Assembly (NCBI GenBank): GCA_963170755.1 | Contig: OY720676.1 | Location: forward strand, 110,566,543-110,630,542 | Direction of reading: 5' to 3' | DNA: 64,000 bases | Source of the DNA: Amphimallon solstitiale | Lineage: Eukaryota > Arthropoda > Insecta > Coleoptera > Scarabaeidae | Shown here: piece after piece, positions 11,290 through 23,619 of the stretch | Layout of the letters: each line of letters opens with the position of its first letter | Position numbering within the stretch: the stretch's first letter is position 1 | Notes under the pieces: generated by a model | Told to the model about the DNA's origin: nothing | The model's input: the letters and a program-made list of their open reading frames with translations, nothing else | Databases searched by the model: none | Program-made: the position numbers and the translations under genes

Positions 11290-11555
11290 ATGAAAATTAA
11301 TTGTCAGTGATTCCGAAATTTATTGCAAAGTCTGTAAAATATCGTCACTTAGCTTTGCTAAACATACACAGAAATAGTTTTTATGCAGAGAATTTCGATA
11401 GTTTACAAAATTTCGTTACATGACGATGCTCGAAGTATTTCTGAGTGCAAGGAACTAACACAAATCCCAAATTTAAAAAATCAGTTGTTATTCCTTCAAG
11501 AACACTTTGGAAATTTGCCTAAACTAATCACATATTTTGAAAATCGAATCTCAAA
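11290..11555 (+). pseudogene. hAT transposase N-terminal remnant (BED-like finger)
   Basis: The reading IYCKVC ... FAKHTQK gives C-x2-C then H, as in the BED or TTF finger of hAT transposases, and it is followed by a stop. A later piece, LLFLQEHFGNLPKLITYFENR, is open up to the repeat insertion. It is placed on the plus strand, in line with the C-terminal piece. Confidence 0.55.
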
Positions 11556-12430
11556 TTAAAAAATGAGGTGTGGCCACCACACGACTTTCTGATACGTATG
11601 AGCGTTTCAAACTATACAATTTTAAGATTTTTTTACACAAAAATTATTCAAAATCCTATTCTAAGTACTTCTATTCTCTTAATAAATCGCTATAGAATGC
11701 ATACCTAGCAAGATATTCGAGAAAAAGGGCTACTCCCTAAGAGTAAAAGTTACTTCCGGTCCGAATTTTGAAATTTCATATATCCAAAAAATATTGAAAA
11801 TCTAGCACTAAATACTTTTGTACTCTTGATAAATATATATAGAATGCATAATTTACGACATAGTCGCAAAAAGTCGCTATTCGATAAGAGTAAAAGTGAT
11901 ACTTCCGGTCTGAATTTTGAAATTTTTTTTATACAAAAGATATTGAAAAGTACGTTTTAAATACTTTTATACCCGTAACTTACCTGTCTAAAAAGCATGA
12001 CTTGCGAAATATTCGCAAAAAACTGATTTTCGATAGGAGTAAAGACCTACTTCCGGTAGCAGCTTCGAAAAACTTTTTAAATAAAATTGTTCTCAATTTT
12101 AATTTAGAGTACATATGAATTCTTTATAAATTTGTTTAAACTTAGTAGTTGACGAAATATTGGCAAAATTTAATTTTTTCAGTGAAGTAAACTGCTACTT
12201 CCGGTCTACCGATTTTACTGAAAAACTAATCAGATCTCAAGAGGGAGATTAGACACGTAAATACAAAATTTGGAATTGATATCTACAGCGGTTATCGTAG
12301 TCACACAGAGACACACAGACATTTTTTAAAAACCACTTTTTCGGTATCACGGGACTTCAAAACGTGGACATCTGCAAAAATCTCGAGGTCGAAAATTTCA
12401 CAATACTTTCTTATATTACGTATAAGGAAG
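11556..12430 (+). repeat. Composite 148-bp-period repeat copy 3 (best preserved)
   Basis: The anchor ACTTCCGGT occurs at 11752, 11901, 12049 and 12197, giving spacings of 149, 148 and 148 bp. The left edge TTAAAAAATGAGG is followed by a GTGTGG-CCA-CCACAC hairpin. The right edge has TATTACGTATAAGGAAG. Both flanks show TAAAA, which may be a target duplication or part of the element. It is inserted in the hAT element. Confidence 0.88.
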
Positions 12431-12540
12431 TAAAAATGGATTAACCACATTAGATGTGGCTATTAGTAATTCCATGTGACTTCGGATGTGGCCTTCGGCA
12501 AAAGTTAGACGCAGTTTTTAATAGAAATCCAGGTTTAATA

Positions 12541-12672
12541 ACATTGCGGCAATTGTGTATGCTAAATACGCACCTATAAACAGTTGCGATGTAGAAAGGG
12601 CGTTTTCTATCAACAAGGATGTACTTAATTCTAAGAGAACAAGTCTTACAGAAAAGAAAATGAACAAATAGT
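12541..12672 (+). pseudogene. hAT transposase C-terminal dimerisation segment
   Basis: The open text APINSCDVERAFSINKDVL followed by NSKRTSLTEKKMNK and a stop is the conserved end of hAT transposases (dimerisation domain, with the S-x3-E-R-x-F-S signature). It shares orientation with the surrounding element and completes the hAT assignment. Confidence 0.8.
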
Positions 12673-12809
12673 AAGGTATTTTGTATTTTATAAACACCAG
12701 CCACTTGTTATTCAATTATATAAATAAAATTCAAACCTCTTTAAAAATACATTTCAATAGCGCGCCCGTGGGCGATGAGTCATGATTCGCTCGATTCCGC
12801 GCCCTAGTT

Positions 12810-15800
12810 ATTATATAACACAAATAAATTGTTCGTCAAAAGAATTATCAACACTATAAACTAGATTTTACAGGTAAATTACAGATTGTATATGTGAATA
12901 ACACCTTGTTATTATTCTAATGACAAAACTTCATAAAATAAATGCGTATCATCGATACACATATTGCCGTGAACTCGCAAAATTTGTAGAATAAGAATAG
13001 CTTTAGAGATTAATTTAAGAATTAGTTTAAGCTTTGAAATAAAAAAATAAAAATAACAAAAATCCTATTTAAATATTATTGAGTAAAACTATGCAACAAG
13101 AACTACATGAAGGTATACAAAGTTGCATACACATAGTCAATTTATAAAAGTGATTTTAAAAAACTATTATTATTCAAGTAAATAATGAGAAAATACAAAA
13201 TAAAGTTTATTAAATAAATATGAAACAAAAGATGTAGAATAAAAATTTATTAAATAAAAATATGAAATAAAGACAAAATAAATATAAGTAATATATTTCT
13301 TTTGTAAAAGAATACACAAGATGTATGGTTTATATATCATGAAAAAGATGAAATACGATATGCAAGAAATATAAATAAGTAAATTATTATGATTTATATG
13401 CATAAAGCAGTAAAAATCTTATGAGAGTTTAAGAATTAAATTGTATTAAAAGATAAAATTTACCTTAGCTTATAAATAGACTAAGAAAGGATATAAAAAT
13501 ATGTAAAACGTAGAAACGATCAGCAATAACATTTTTGTATTTAAAGGTAGCTGATATCATAAATAAAAAGTATATGTGTTTATGATTTGTTTGTAACACA
13601 ATGCTTCAGAGACTGGAAATAGACGTATACAGTTTAATGACCTACAAAAGACAACAAAATATATAAAACTTGTGTAAAGTCTATTGCAGATTGACATATT
13701 ACCAATAGAAAGATCTTGGATACAGGTACAGGCGGTGCGGGAAGAAAAATAATGGTTATCTCCAACATGTTTCCCATTTTGCCAAGTCGCAATCCGGCTA
13801 AAAGAAAAGTGAAATTGACATTAATAAATGGAAAGAAAAAAAATGTATCGAACAATGAACAAGGCAATAGGTTCATTGACGAATACAAAGAAGGATGGTA
13901 TTAGCGACAAGAATAAACCTACCGTTGGAAATGCTGTGCGAGGCAGAGGGGACCTTTGAATTGGAAAGTTATGTTGACGTTTGGTAAATTGTGAACTGTC
14001 AGAACAATATGTGTATGTGTGCGTGTATCAAGACGGCAACATGCGGGCAGCGATTTCACGGGAAAGTGTATTCCAGTACCAACCTAAATATGGACTAGAG
14101 GGCGCAATGGTCAACATAGAGTTTTTTTGCCGGTATAAATACGAAAACAAGATTCGACAAGAGGACTTCTGATGACAATTCCGAGAAGGAGACTTCTCAT
14201 AACACTTCCGAAAGGAAGATCTCTTAAAGAATAAGACGTTTTAGATTGTTACATTGTAGTTTTCATTATTTCTTCATCACGTATAGTCATAGTAGTTTAT
14301 TTTATTTTAATACATTTGAATTCACTTGAAGCGTTCATAATGGACATTCAAAATAAATATTTTGATAGCAAGTAAGTTTATTTTTTTTTTGAAAAGGAAG
14401 TTATACAAATTGTTGGACAGACATTGGTTTTTACGTGCAAATGATTAATCAATGTATTGTTGGACAATATAGATAAGTAAATATTTTATCCTGTAAGGTT
14501 TGTTTTAAATTCATAAAGTTGGAATTACAACCAAATAGGATTAATGGTGTTGGTCAGTTGGAGAGATGCTACGTGCAAATGAGCATTTTCTTCATCGTAT
14601 TGTCTAGGCATCATTAATCTCTTTCAAGTTAAGCAAATAATTAATTAAAATTTCACAAGGCAAAGATTAAGAGCTAGATACAACACGTGCAAATGGTTGT
14701 CTAAAGCAATTAATTGAAGCCAATACATAAATATAATTACATCGATAAGTATATCCATAAATGTACAATAAAAGTTTACATTTGTTTATTTACAGGATAA
14801 ATATTTATTTTGTTTGGCCGAATAAATAAATAAATAAAAGATTTACATACATTACAACCGGCATTAGGTATAAATGATATGAGCATTTTTCAATTATGTA
14901 TCTTGTTTAGAGCATAAAGGTGTGTATATAAAAATTATTTTTGAATCTATAAATTACAAAATAAAAGATATATGATGATGTTGTATAGACATACAGTTTT
15001 TCTTTGAACAAAACTATTTCCTTTTCCCTATTATGAGCAAGAGAAAAATCATCAGCAAAGGAGAAGGAACCACATACATTGCCAGGACCCACAATAGTCA
15101 TAAAGTACATGCTCCAACAATATAAGATAAAAAATACAAAACCAATTATAAGTTCTTGGTGTATAAAGAATAATTTTAAGAGTACAGCATGTACAAAAGA
15201 CTATACCCTACGTGTGGTAATACACACAAATATATGTTGTCACAGCATATAAATTATATGGCGATGCCCAACGTATGGCAATAACATTATTTAAAATAAA
15301 TATTTATATGCTACAGCAATATGTCACTAGAAAAGGGACACACAATTATTATCAACGTCAGCTTCTATCAACTTCAATGAAATAAGTCCGCTTTAGCAGC
15401 TAGACTTTCATGTCTCGTAAATCGAAAAGACGTTATCTTATAACACGATAAAACGCGATCAGGCTTTACGAAACGAACTTGACAAAACGTAACAGAGTTA
15501 TAGTTCAAAGTGGCAGCATTTTATCTTTCTTATTTGGCTGGTGTACCTCTCTCTTTTTTCCATTACTAAGCAACATATAAATTAATGAAATATTTTGTTA
15601 GAGAAAATAAATAGTCTAGTACAATAACTGACTTAATACTCAGTTATTATGTTAATACAAGGATTTGATTAACTAATTTTGTGTAAAACGGGACTGCAAT
15701 TGTTTCACAATTTTATTGTATATTTTTTAAACATATATATATTTCGGTAAGACGACTTACCATTATCAAAGAAATATTAAGTTTTACTTGAAATATTCAG

Positions 15801-15840
15801 AGTTTACCACGGAAGGAGAAGTAATATTATACATACCGTA
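12810..15840. other. Long region without a recognised gene
   Basis: This is mostly very AT-rich. Positions 13700-14240 have somewhat higher GC and two short open frames (13716-13904 and 13981-14172 on plus) whose products I do not recognise; a decayed retroelement is possible. The motif ACGTGCAAATG recurs near 14433, 14571 and 14685. A stem-loop with CTTAC/GTAAG arms followed by a TA tract lies at about 15736-15790 and resembles the PLE 3' stem-loop near 33 kb. Confidence 0.4.
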
Positions 15841-15842
15841 TG

Positions 15843-16381
15843 TGTCAATTTTCATTAGGTATATGGATTCAATGTTTACATGCGATTTATACGTATACAA
15901 ATAATATGTGGCAACGTGTGTCACCCCTACTATCCGTCACCAATCCCGACAACAATAGACATCACAACGACTTTCTCCGATCTTCCCACTTCTACATTAA
16001 ATGTTTAGCTGCTAACACGTTGCGATCTAGTCTGCAATAAAAGCCGTCATCATCAAATGGCCGCCGCGATCTAGTAGTTTATTATTATTTTCAGAATCCT
16101 TTTTTATTTACCTTATTTTTAATTTTATTAGAATTACGCTTTTGTTTGTGACATGCAGCGTGAACGCAGCTTAATAATTCTCTGCATTTACTGAAAGGAA
16201 AAATCCTTGCAATGCGTAAATATTATTTCTGAGCGCAGTACAAACACCCTAGTCAATAGTCCAACAGCTACTGCTAACTTGAGCTTGGATGGGTCGCGCT
16301 CGCATTGAAGAGGAAAGGTGGGGTGCCATGTTGTCACGTATTGCATGAATTAATCGCCTATGGCTAATGAAAATTGACACG
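15843..16381. repeat. Candidate MITE (540 bp)
   Basis: A 17-bp perfect inverted pair, GTGTCAATTTTCATTAG at 15843 and its complement ending at 16381, bounds this block. Further inward the two sides show weaker inverted similarity (around the CAACGTGTGTCACCCC and ATGTTGTCAC patches). There is no coding frame. Target duplications are not clear. Confidence 0.45.
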
Positions 16382-16394
16382 TGCTGTACCTATA

Positions 16395-17345
16395 TACACC
16401 GTGTCCAAACTTATCGGTGCAATATTGCTATCTCCGTTATTTTTGGAGCTATTGTTTTGGTCAAATTAGCAAATTATTAGTGTTTTTAACAATGATTATT
16501 ATGCAATTCATGAAAAAACAATTGAATTACGTATTTCTCAGAAATTTGAAGATTTATAATTTTTTTGAAAAAGAATACGCTATATATTTGTACGTGTTTT
16601 GAATGAGCATAATAATAATAAACTAATGGGCAGCGTTTAAGATATTTGTTAACATTTAATGCTATGTCGGTCATGGAAAATAATAACAAAACATAGTTTT
16701 CATAGTATAAAATAAACAACAAACACAGTCATTAAATAAGTTTCATTTTTATTACCTATTAAACATTTGCCTAACTTAATAAATGTTCAAGGACATTGCC
16801 TTGCTATTCAATGCATTTTTCGGCTCTCACAATGACGCTTTTTGTAGCTTTTTTAATAGTTCAACCAAAAATATTATTTAGCGTTTGTCCAATACTAGTT
16901 TCGAGTTCCACCACATTTCGATATCGCTGCTTGTATACCTCATCCTTCACAAAACCTTAAAAATAAAAATCTTGAGGTGTCATGTCAGTTGGCGAATGGG
17001 TGCGTTTCGTTTAACAAATTGGAAGTGTAATTATAAGCAGGTGCTCCATCCTGCTGAAAATAAATACGGACCTTATCAAGCACTGGCATATCATCTAAGA
17101 GACCATCCAGATTTTCTATGAATAACCATACATAACGGTCTCCAGTTAAAGTACCTTGATAGAAAACTTGACCAACAATTCTGTTGCCCATTAACCCGCA
17201 CCCTAAGTTTAAATTAAACCGGTGCTGGGAATTGCGCGGGTCAACTCTCAGAGGATTTTCTCTATTCCAATAATTCTGATTTTTCTTATTTCACATACCT
17301 GAACGAGAAAAACTAGATTCGTCAGAACAAGAAAGTAATTTAAAT
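16395..17345 (-). pseudogene. Mariner-type transposase fragment
   Basis: The minus-strand remnant covers the catalytic half. A SDESSFSRSG region lies near 17320, and the frame 17191-16985 contains LTGDRYVWLFIENLDGLL and IYFQQDGAPA (second aspartate). After a deletion and frameshift comes SPTDMTPQDFYF (third aspartate) near 16980. Further text resembles FVKDEVYKQRYRNVVELE. A CACCGTGTCCAAACTTATCG motif at about 16398 may be one terminus; the other end is not visible. Several frameshifts and one internal deletion have made it inactive. Confidence 0.75.
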
Positions 17346-17639
17346 TATCTGGAAGTTTAATTCATTTTATAAAAATTCCTCAACCAATTACATAAAACTA
17401 ATCTTCTGTCTGCATCGCCGGGAAGTAAAGTCTGAACTTTTTGGTATTTGTAAGGGCGCAACTTATACTATACTATTAAAATACCGTGCACTGAACTCCA
17501 TTTTTCAAATCTCATTCTGTGGTTTCAAAATAAGCTAACACATTTACTTCCCTTTTTTGTGTCTATTAAAAAATCCTTTTTTTTTTTCGTATCCTAAATG
17601 TTTCTTTGTTACTTCGAAATTTTCAATACAACCTTCAGA

Positions 17640-19087
17640 CTTTCACTTATCACCAATCAGGAAATTCAAGACAGACGGGAAAGTTATTGCAGAAGTAGAG
17701 CATATCTGGCCAATTTTGATGCTGATGAGAATAAAGCTGACAACACTGCTGGTCTACATATATAAAATTAAAGAAACCGACTTCACATCTGTGATAGCTG
17801 ATGAAACCACAGATGTGTCCAATCAGTTTCAGTTGGTGGTTGTTTTAAGATATATTGTGAACGCGAGACCGGTCGAAAGATTTTGGAAATTTCTTCTGCC
17901 TAGTGGACATGATGCTAATTCTTTATCTGCTTCCATCCTTAACGAAATTAGTTTGCTTGTTGATGACCCAGAAAAACTGATTGCACAGAGCTATGATGGG
18001 GCAGCAGTCATGAGTGGTGCTATTAACGGCGTGCAAAGACATGTCCAAGACCGGTATCCAAGGGCCAATTTTGTACATTGTTACGCACATCAGACAAATC
18101 TTATTATGTCACATGCTACATCGAGCAGTAGTAAATGCAGATTTTTTTGCCAATCTGACGGGATTATGTACTTTTTTTCTCCACTTCACCACAACGAGCT
18201 GCAAGATTGGAAGAATTCCTTCAGAGAAAAAGCTTACCTCGTTCTTCAAAAATAAGATGGAACTTCAATTCTAGGATAGTGAATACAATATATGAGCACC
18301 GAGCTCTAGAACAAATCGAAGGAGAAGCTAGTTTACAAACTACCATTCATCAAGCTGGTGCCAATTTGCGAATTTTAGAGGAGGAAAATTTTATCTATTG
18401 GTTAACTTCCTTTCATAAAATTATGCCACATGTGGACATATTGTTTAATCAATTACAAAATGTCAATACAGATGCATTAAAAATCAAGAATAATTTAGAT
18501 AATTTTGAACGCGCTATTGGAAAAATTCGAACCGAAATCGTTGACACAGATAATCAGTTGGTTAAACAAAATGACTCAGAACTGACTCTTCGACCATCAA
18601 CGCGACGAAGAGTAACTGATGGTAGCCAAAGACGGAGGGAGACTATTGAAGTGTGCGATATTATTTTCTTGAAATAAAAACTAGATTTTGGTATACAGGG
18701 CACTTAATATTAGCAAACTTAATTTCTTTTAAACAGTTCTCCTCTTTTCAAAAAAAATTTCCGGAAGATTGCCTTAAAGAAGCAGTAAAATTTTATCCAT
18801 GTCTCAATGCAAGCAGACTACGAACTGAATTAAGTGTTCAATATTCTAGAGAAGAATTTAGGCAAAATATAGAAGTCAGTGCTGTAGGTCTGCTAGGCCT
18901 TCTGCTGGATGGATTAAGCGACACCTTTAATGAAGTTGTTAAGCTTTTAAAAATTGTCATTACAATCCCAATGACAACGTCTGAAGCGGAACGCCAGTTT
19001 TCACGACTGAAGAGAATAAAAACTTTCCTGAGAAATACAATGAAAGAAGACAGATTAAATGCCCTTACTATGTTATCTTGTGAAAAA
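17640..19087 (+). pseudogene. hAT transposase (ZMYM1/DUF4371-like), frameshifted
   Basis: Three successive plus frames together follow a hAT transposase. Frame 17557-18255 contains IADETTDVSNQFQLVVVLRY (first catalytic aspartate), QSYDGAAVMSG (second) and VHCYAHQTNLIM (the C-x2-H motif). Frame 18207-18677 continues with the helical insertion domain. Frame 18653-19117 contains TIPMTTSEAERQFSRLKRIK, the C-terminal dimerisation motif. Frameshifts lie near 18230 and 18650-18720. The N-terminal finger is missing or unreadable. The gene ends in a (TA)n tract at 19088-19117. Its closest style is the DUF4371-containing, ZMYM1-like hAT group common in insects. No termini were found. Confidence 0.8.
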
Positions 19088-19119
19088 GAATATATATATA
19101 TATATATATATATATAAGT

Positions 19120-19480
19120 CAATTTAATTGAGTCCTTTTACGCGCCACGAAATTATAAAGAAAATTCAAAAAATTTTCCAAGTTCATTAATTTACTATAG
19201 CGGATGCTAAATAGGCAATACAAGCATAATACATGCAGCAACATGTTCCAATGCTACTGCAACGCTATTTCTGCATACAAATTAAAGAACTAACCAAAAT
19301 CGCAATAAGTCAATCACCAAAATAAAAATAAATTGTATCTATACCTACTTCTGTATTGTCATTAAAATCATATACAATACAATGCATTCATACATTTATC
19401 CATATACGAAAATTTTTTTTCGTATATGTATACTTGCATGGTAAAATCATATAGCTTCGAAACTGGTAATAATATGAATG
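19120..19480. other. Spacer, nothing recognised
   Basis: AT-rich sequence after the hAT pseudogene. No motif is identified. Confidence 0.4.
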
Positions 19481-19489
19481 CGTAAAATT

Positions 19490-19599
19490 GGAGTGAGAAA
19501 AACTGAAATAAAATACTCCAGACAACCGCAAAAAGTTCGGACAGTCCTATTAGCGGGGCCAAGAAGTTGGGTGCATATCCGTAGCAGTTGAAGGCGCTG
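19490..19599 (-). CDS. Possible host-gene exon, multi-pass membrane protein
   Basis: On the minus strand a good acceptor (TTTGTATTTTAG, ending 19600) precedes a stretch of unusually high GC for this window. Its reading begins SAFNCYGYAPNFLAPLIGLS and continues with hydrophobic text. The y-A-P-N-F-x-x-P-L-I-G pattern recalls the segment before a late membrane helix in SLC17-type major facilitator carriers, but the match is loose. The donor side is not certain. No neighbouring exon is visible, so introns would have to be long. It may be a real exon or a chance or relic piece. Confidence 0.25.
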
Positions 19600-19609
19600 C
19601 TAAAATACA

Positions 19610-21410
19610 AATAATTCAGTATCGCAGCATTCCGGAATTTCTTAATTTAATTACTCAAATTAAACTTTTTTCCGCAATTCAAAAAGCTATATCTCACAAG
19701 AAAACATTGGTCTACACGGGAATTACATCCGTTTTGATCAATTTCATTTAATTCTTTCAGATTTTGACGGAGAAACACACGTACATTTTACTCTAATTTG
19801 GAATAAAAAAAATAGGTGGTTGTGACAAAAAATTACATAATCTGACAACCTTTCCGTGTACTCATATCTATATTGGAGTTGTACAGAAAATTTCACATTT
19901 CTATCTTGAACAATAGTAAAAAAAAACTGATAAATTCGATATCTTGCTTTCTTGACCGCTTTAATATCCCCTTAAAGAAGAATATGTTAAAAAATAAAAA
20001 AAGGTGTTGCCGTAATTCATATGTTTCATTTTAATTCTCACTTTCCCTAAAATCATGCTCCGAATATAAAATAAATTTTAAATAGCATCTATATGAATTA
20101 GAAACTTACCGTTTCATAAAAGGTAAATATTGTATTCGTTTTCAAATAATTTATATTTTATAATATTACTTTCACAACGTTCGCTACATTATGTATTTTA
20201 CACAATTTAACTGGACCATTTAACCTTTTGCAGATATTTCCATATTTCTTTTTTTGTCGTCTTTCTACAGATAATATATTCATACATGTGCACACAATGC
20301 GAAGCGATGTCGTACAAAATTACACAAGTCAGGCCAAGCCATTTGAATTCTTGTCAATGTCATGTAGGTATAATCCGCAAATTCTTTTTGTTATCAAACC
20401 CGTTTGTGACACAAATATAGTAAAGGAAATGAATGTAGGTATAATAACCACGAAAATCCCATTTACATAAAATTTGGTACCATAAGAAAAATATATTAGA
20501 TATATAGAAGTTTTAAGTGTCCCTTTCTTGAGCAGTTAACACTTTCATTGTGAGTTATTCCGATGTTAACAATAGCAAAAGCTAAGGCATCTAATATATG
20601 ATAATATTCCGAATGTATTACTATATATATATAGCCCTTAGATTTAGTATTTCCTATGTTGTATTCAATGGCGTAATTGCTGTATAGTTTTTACATTTGG
20701 AAAGATGGCTCTTTTTGAATATGCGGATTATTTACCGTTTTTCCCACTCTTTTTCCGTACACATTTTCTTTATTATATTGTGTATTCTTTTTAGTAGTAT
20801 TTCTCAGCCATATTTTATTAATTCAATTTAATTCTTAACCTCATTCTACTCCCGTAGAATGATGTTCAAAATTAAATTTAAATTCTAGCGAATTAGATTT
20901 TTCTTATTTTAAAGTTAGTACCTACATATTCTTAATATATTAATTACTTCAAGAAAAAGTACAGAATGCAGATAAATCAATGAACAGACTGAAACTTCTC
21001 CCGTCTGCAGTGTATTTTTTATAAGAGAAATCCTCTAATGCAATATGTTAAACTTGATGGAATCTTCTCTGCTCGAACAATAATATTGATTCTTATATTA
21101 TTCAAATAAGGGTAATCAATCACCGGTAAGTCATTGATTATTTATATTCTGAACTTGAGGTATCCATTTATAATAGATGACTGAGGAGAACTGATATATA
21201 TGTTCTTAAATTCTGCTGAGGTTCTCGTAATCAAAATGCATATATGCTTGCTTGAAAAGCTTTTCTTATGCGATAATATCATAAATTGCATGTTAAGAAA
21301 TGTTAAGTATATAGGCTATATCATAAGGACTATCCAATCGAGGTTTGTACAAACCAGAGTAAATAAGAAATTGAAAATTGCAATCGATAAATTTTTGGTA
21401 CTATTACTGT
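19610..21410. other. Spacer with one possible LINE scrap
   Basis: No gene is recognised. Around 21035-21090 on plus the reading MQYVKLDGIF resembles the N-R-x-Q-Y-V-K-L segment of LINE reverse transcriptases, like the one at 9.1 kb, but it is too short to be sure. The frame 20228-20470 has no familiar feature. Confidence 0.35.
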
Positions 21411-21414
21411 AATT

Positions 21415-22268
21415 AAAATAATAATAATAATAATAATAATAATATAATAATAATAATAGTAATACTTTATTGTCATTGATCACAAATATGACCCTACATA
21501 GTCATTAAATTGTAAAAGATAAATATATGTATATATAAACAATATATTACAAATAGCAACATTGAAAAGAAAAATTTCACATTAAATAATGTGTTATACA
21601 AACAACATAAAAACATTATCAGAGAACTGTCAAGGTAGTATTGACGCGAAGAAAAGGTTTTGTATAAAAGAAATTCTTTAAATATCCTTATAAACATTCC
21701 AGAACCGCTAGCATTTCTCATATTGTTGGGTATATTATTAAAAAAGAATATTCTGGTGATTTTTCTAATATGTTAGAAGTGTGATGTTTCAATCGAATAA
21801 TGTTAGTTGATCTTGTTTCGTAAATATGTATATTATATATGTATTGTTGTCTGATATACAAATACAAGGAAAAGTACGAATCTTACAACTTCATAACGTG
21901 TCCCTGCAAGTGTACGTTTGTGCTGAATCAAACATTACGTATAATAATAAGTCTACGGTAAGAAAAGATTATGCGCACTGTTTTGCCGCTATTTACTATA
22001 ATCTATTTCTCCCGCATGACAATTCAAATTGATTAATCACAGATCGTATTAGATTTTGCAGATCTTTCTGATTATTTGCAGAAAGCTCAATCGACGTGTT
22101 GTCAGCATACATCACTACAAGACCACTTTTTAAATGATTCGGTAGGTCATTTATGAATACTGAAAATAGTAAAAGGACCCAAATGGACCCTTGCAGTACC
22201 CCTATATTATTTGCACTTACTTCGACTTGGTAACCGGATAGCGATAGGACCATTTTTCTATTAGTCAA
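21415..22268 (-). pseudogene. 5'-truncated LINE, reverse transcriptase and 3' end
   Basis: On the minus strand the piece 22268-21996 reads IGVLQGSIWVLLLFSVFIND (motif B region) and then VVMYADNTSI, the catalytic Y-A-D-D box with the last aspartate changed to asparagine. Positions 21830-21600 hold a typical ORF2 tail (FFNNIPNNMRN ... FKEFLLYKTF). The end carries ATCAATGACAATAAAGTATT followed by ATT-type repeats (21415-21462 on plus), the usual tail of such LINEs. Between the two pieces much of the protein is missing, so there is an internal deletion as well as 5' truncation. The truncated end abuts composite repeat copy 4. Confidence 0.8.
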
Positions 22269-22762
22269 ATTTTGAAATTTTTTTTATACAAAAAATATTC
22301 CAAATGCAGCTCTAAATACTTTTGTACTCGTGATAAATATTTATATATAGAATGCATAATTTACCACATATTTGCTAAAATCTCAATTCAATAAGAGTAA
22401 AAATGTTATTTTCGACCCGAATTTTGAAATTCTTTTCCACAAAAGGTATTGAAAATCAAGCTTTAAATACTTTTATACTGGTAATGTACCTGTATAGAAA
22501 GCATGACTTGCGAGATATTCGCAAAAAACTGATTTTCGATAAGAGTATAATACCTATTTCCGTTAGGACTTACGAAAAACTGTTTTAATAAAATTCCTCT
22601 CAAACTTACTTTAGATTACATTTGAATCTTTATAAATTTATTTAAACTTAGTAGACCACTTTTTCGGTATCAGGAGACTACAAAACGTGGACATCCGCAA
22701 AAATCTCAAGATAGAAAATTTTTATTATCACAATACTTCCTTATACCATGTATAGTAAGAAA
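22269..22762 (+). repeat. Composite 148-bp-period repeat copy 4 (partial)
   Basis: It begins inside the repeat at the LINE junction and runs to the same right edge as the other copies (CACTTTTTCGGTATC, then TATACCATGTATAG). It has lost part of the penultimate unit. The LINE probably inserted into, or next to, a pre-existing copy. Confidence 0.75.
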
Positions 22763-22767
22763 AAGAA

Positions 22768-22926
22768 CTGCGTGAGAAGAAATTTACGAGCAATGAAGAA
22801 GTAAAGGACGCACTTTCAGCGCGTTTTTCAGGTAAAAATAAAAAGCAGTTTTTGATGAATGCATAGACAAGCTAATTGAAAGATCGAAGTATGTATTAAG
22901 GTTGCAGAAAAATTATAATAATTTCG
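22768..22926 (+). pseudogene. Mariner transposase C-terminal tail
   Basis: The reading LREKKFTSNEEVKDALSARF then, after a one-base shift, FFDECIDKLIERSKYVL matches the end of classical mariner (DD34D) transposases, where a K-K-F-x-S-N-E segment is followed by I-x-K-L-x-x-R-W. It starts directly at the edge of repeat copy 4, so the rest of the gene is absent. It belongs to a different family from the DD41D-type elements elsewhere in the window. Confidence 0.7.
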
Positions 22927-22929
22927 TAT

Positions 22930-23619
22930 TTTTATTTTCTCTTCTTTTCTCCCATTCCGCGAACTTAAAAGCGCGCCCTTGTTCATAGCTATATGTACCT
23001 ATATAAAATAGCACAAGTTCATTATAAATTTTGCTATTTCTGCAAATAATCGTTGTAAATTATGTAACTATGAGACTAGATAAATCTACTACATCGAAAA
23101 CGGTCGCAATATAATTTCAATAAAAATATTACATTGTGCAAATACGACATAAGTTACACCTCTATACATCATTTGTTCAAAGTTCCTTGGGACGGGAAAA
23201 TAATACGAAAATTTTTAAATTTTAATTTTATATGAAACAAAGTACGTACATATAAAACGTATGTGTAAAACACATGACGCAAAAGTACAAGTATGAAAAT
23301 AATTCTTCCTTCAAAATATAGGTCATGACAGTTGTCTAACAGCCTAATTAAAGTTTACTATTTCTGCTTACTAATGTGTATTTGAATTTCATTCGGTTAT
23401 TTACACACAAATTCCCTGCTCGATTTCACGTTTATATCAACATTAACATTGCTACATTAAAAAATTTATACTGAGTTGGAAACTATGTTGTTTGCATTAT
23501 ACGTAGACAAATACCCATTAAAAGAGAATTCAAATATTAGACACGATTACAGCAGGAGACTAAAGTCTAAAAGGAATAGAAAAACTTATATTTTATTATG
23601 TTTTCGTCCGTAACTTCAA
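22930..23619. other. AT-rich spacer
   Basis: No gene or repeat is recognised before the piggyBac target site. Confidence 0.5.

Larger units (their letters stand above)
10912..12805 (+). mobile_element. Deleted hAT element with nested composite repeat
   Basis: The left end CAGGGCGCGGAATCGAGCG (10912) and right end (read on the other strand TAGGGCGCGGAATCGAGCG, ending 12805) form clear hAT-style inverted termini. The flanks AGTTATAT and GTTATTAT look like a worn 8-bp target duplication. Inside are N-terminal and C-terminal transposase remnants separated by an 875-bp composite repeat. Most of the catalytic region is missing. Confidence 0.8.

Noticed and set aside
13716..14172. Two short plus frames as a retroelement or host gene
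   Set aside because: No recognisable motif, no splice support; left as unannotated.
14166..14215. CTGATGA ... CCGAAAGG as a hammerhead
   Set aside because: Stem II would be very long and imperfect, and stems I and III do not form.
15050..15075. CTGATGA on the minus strand as a hammerhead core
   Set aside because: No GAAAC box at the right distance and no stem I pairing.
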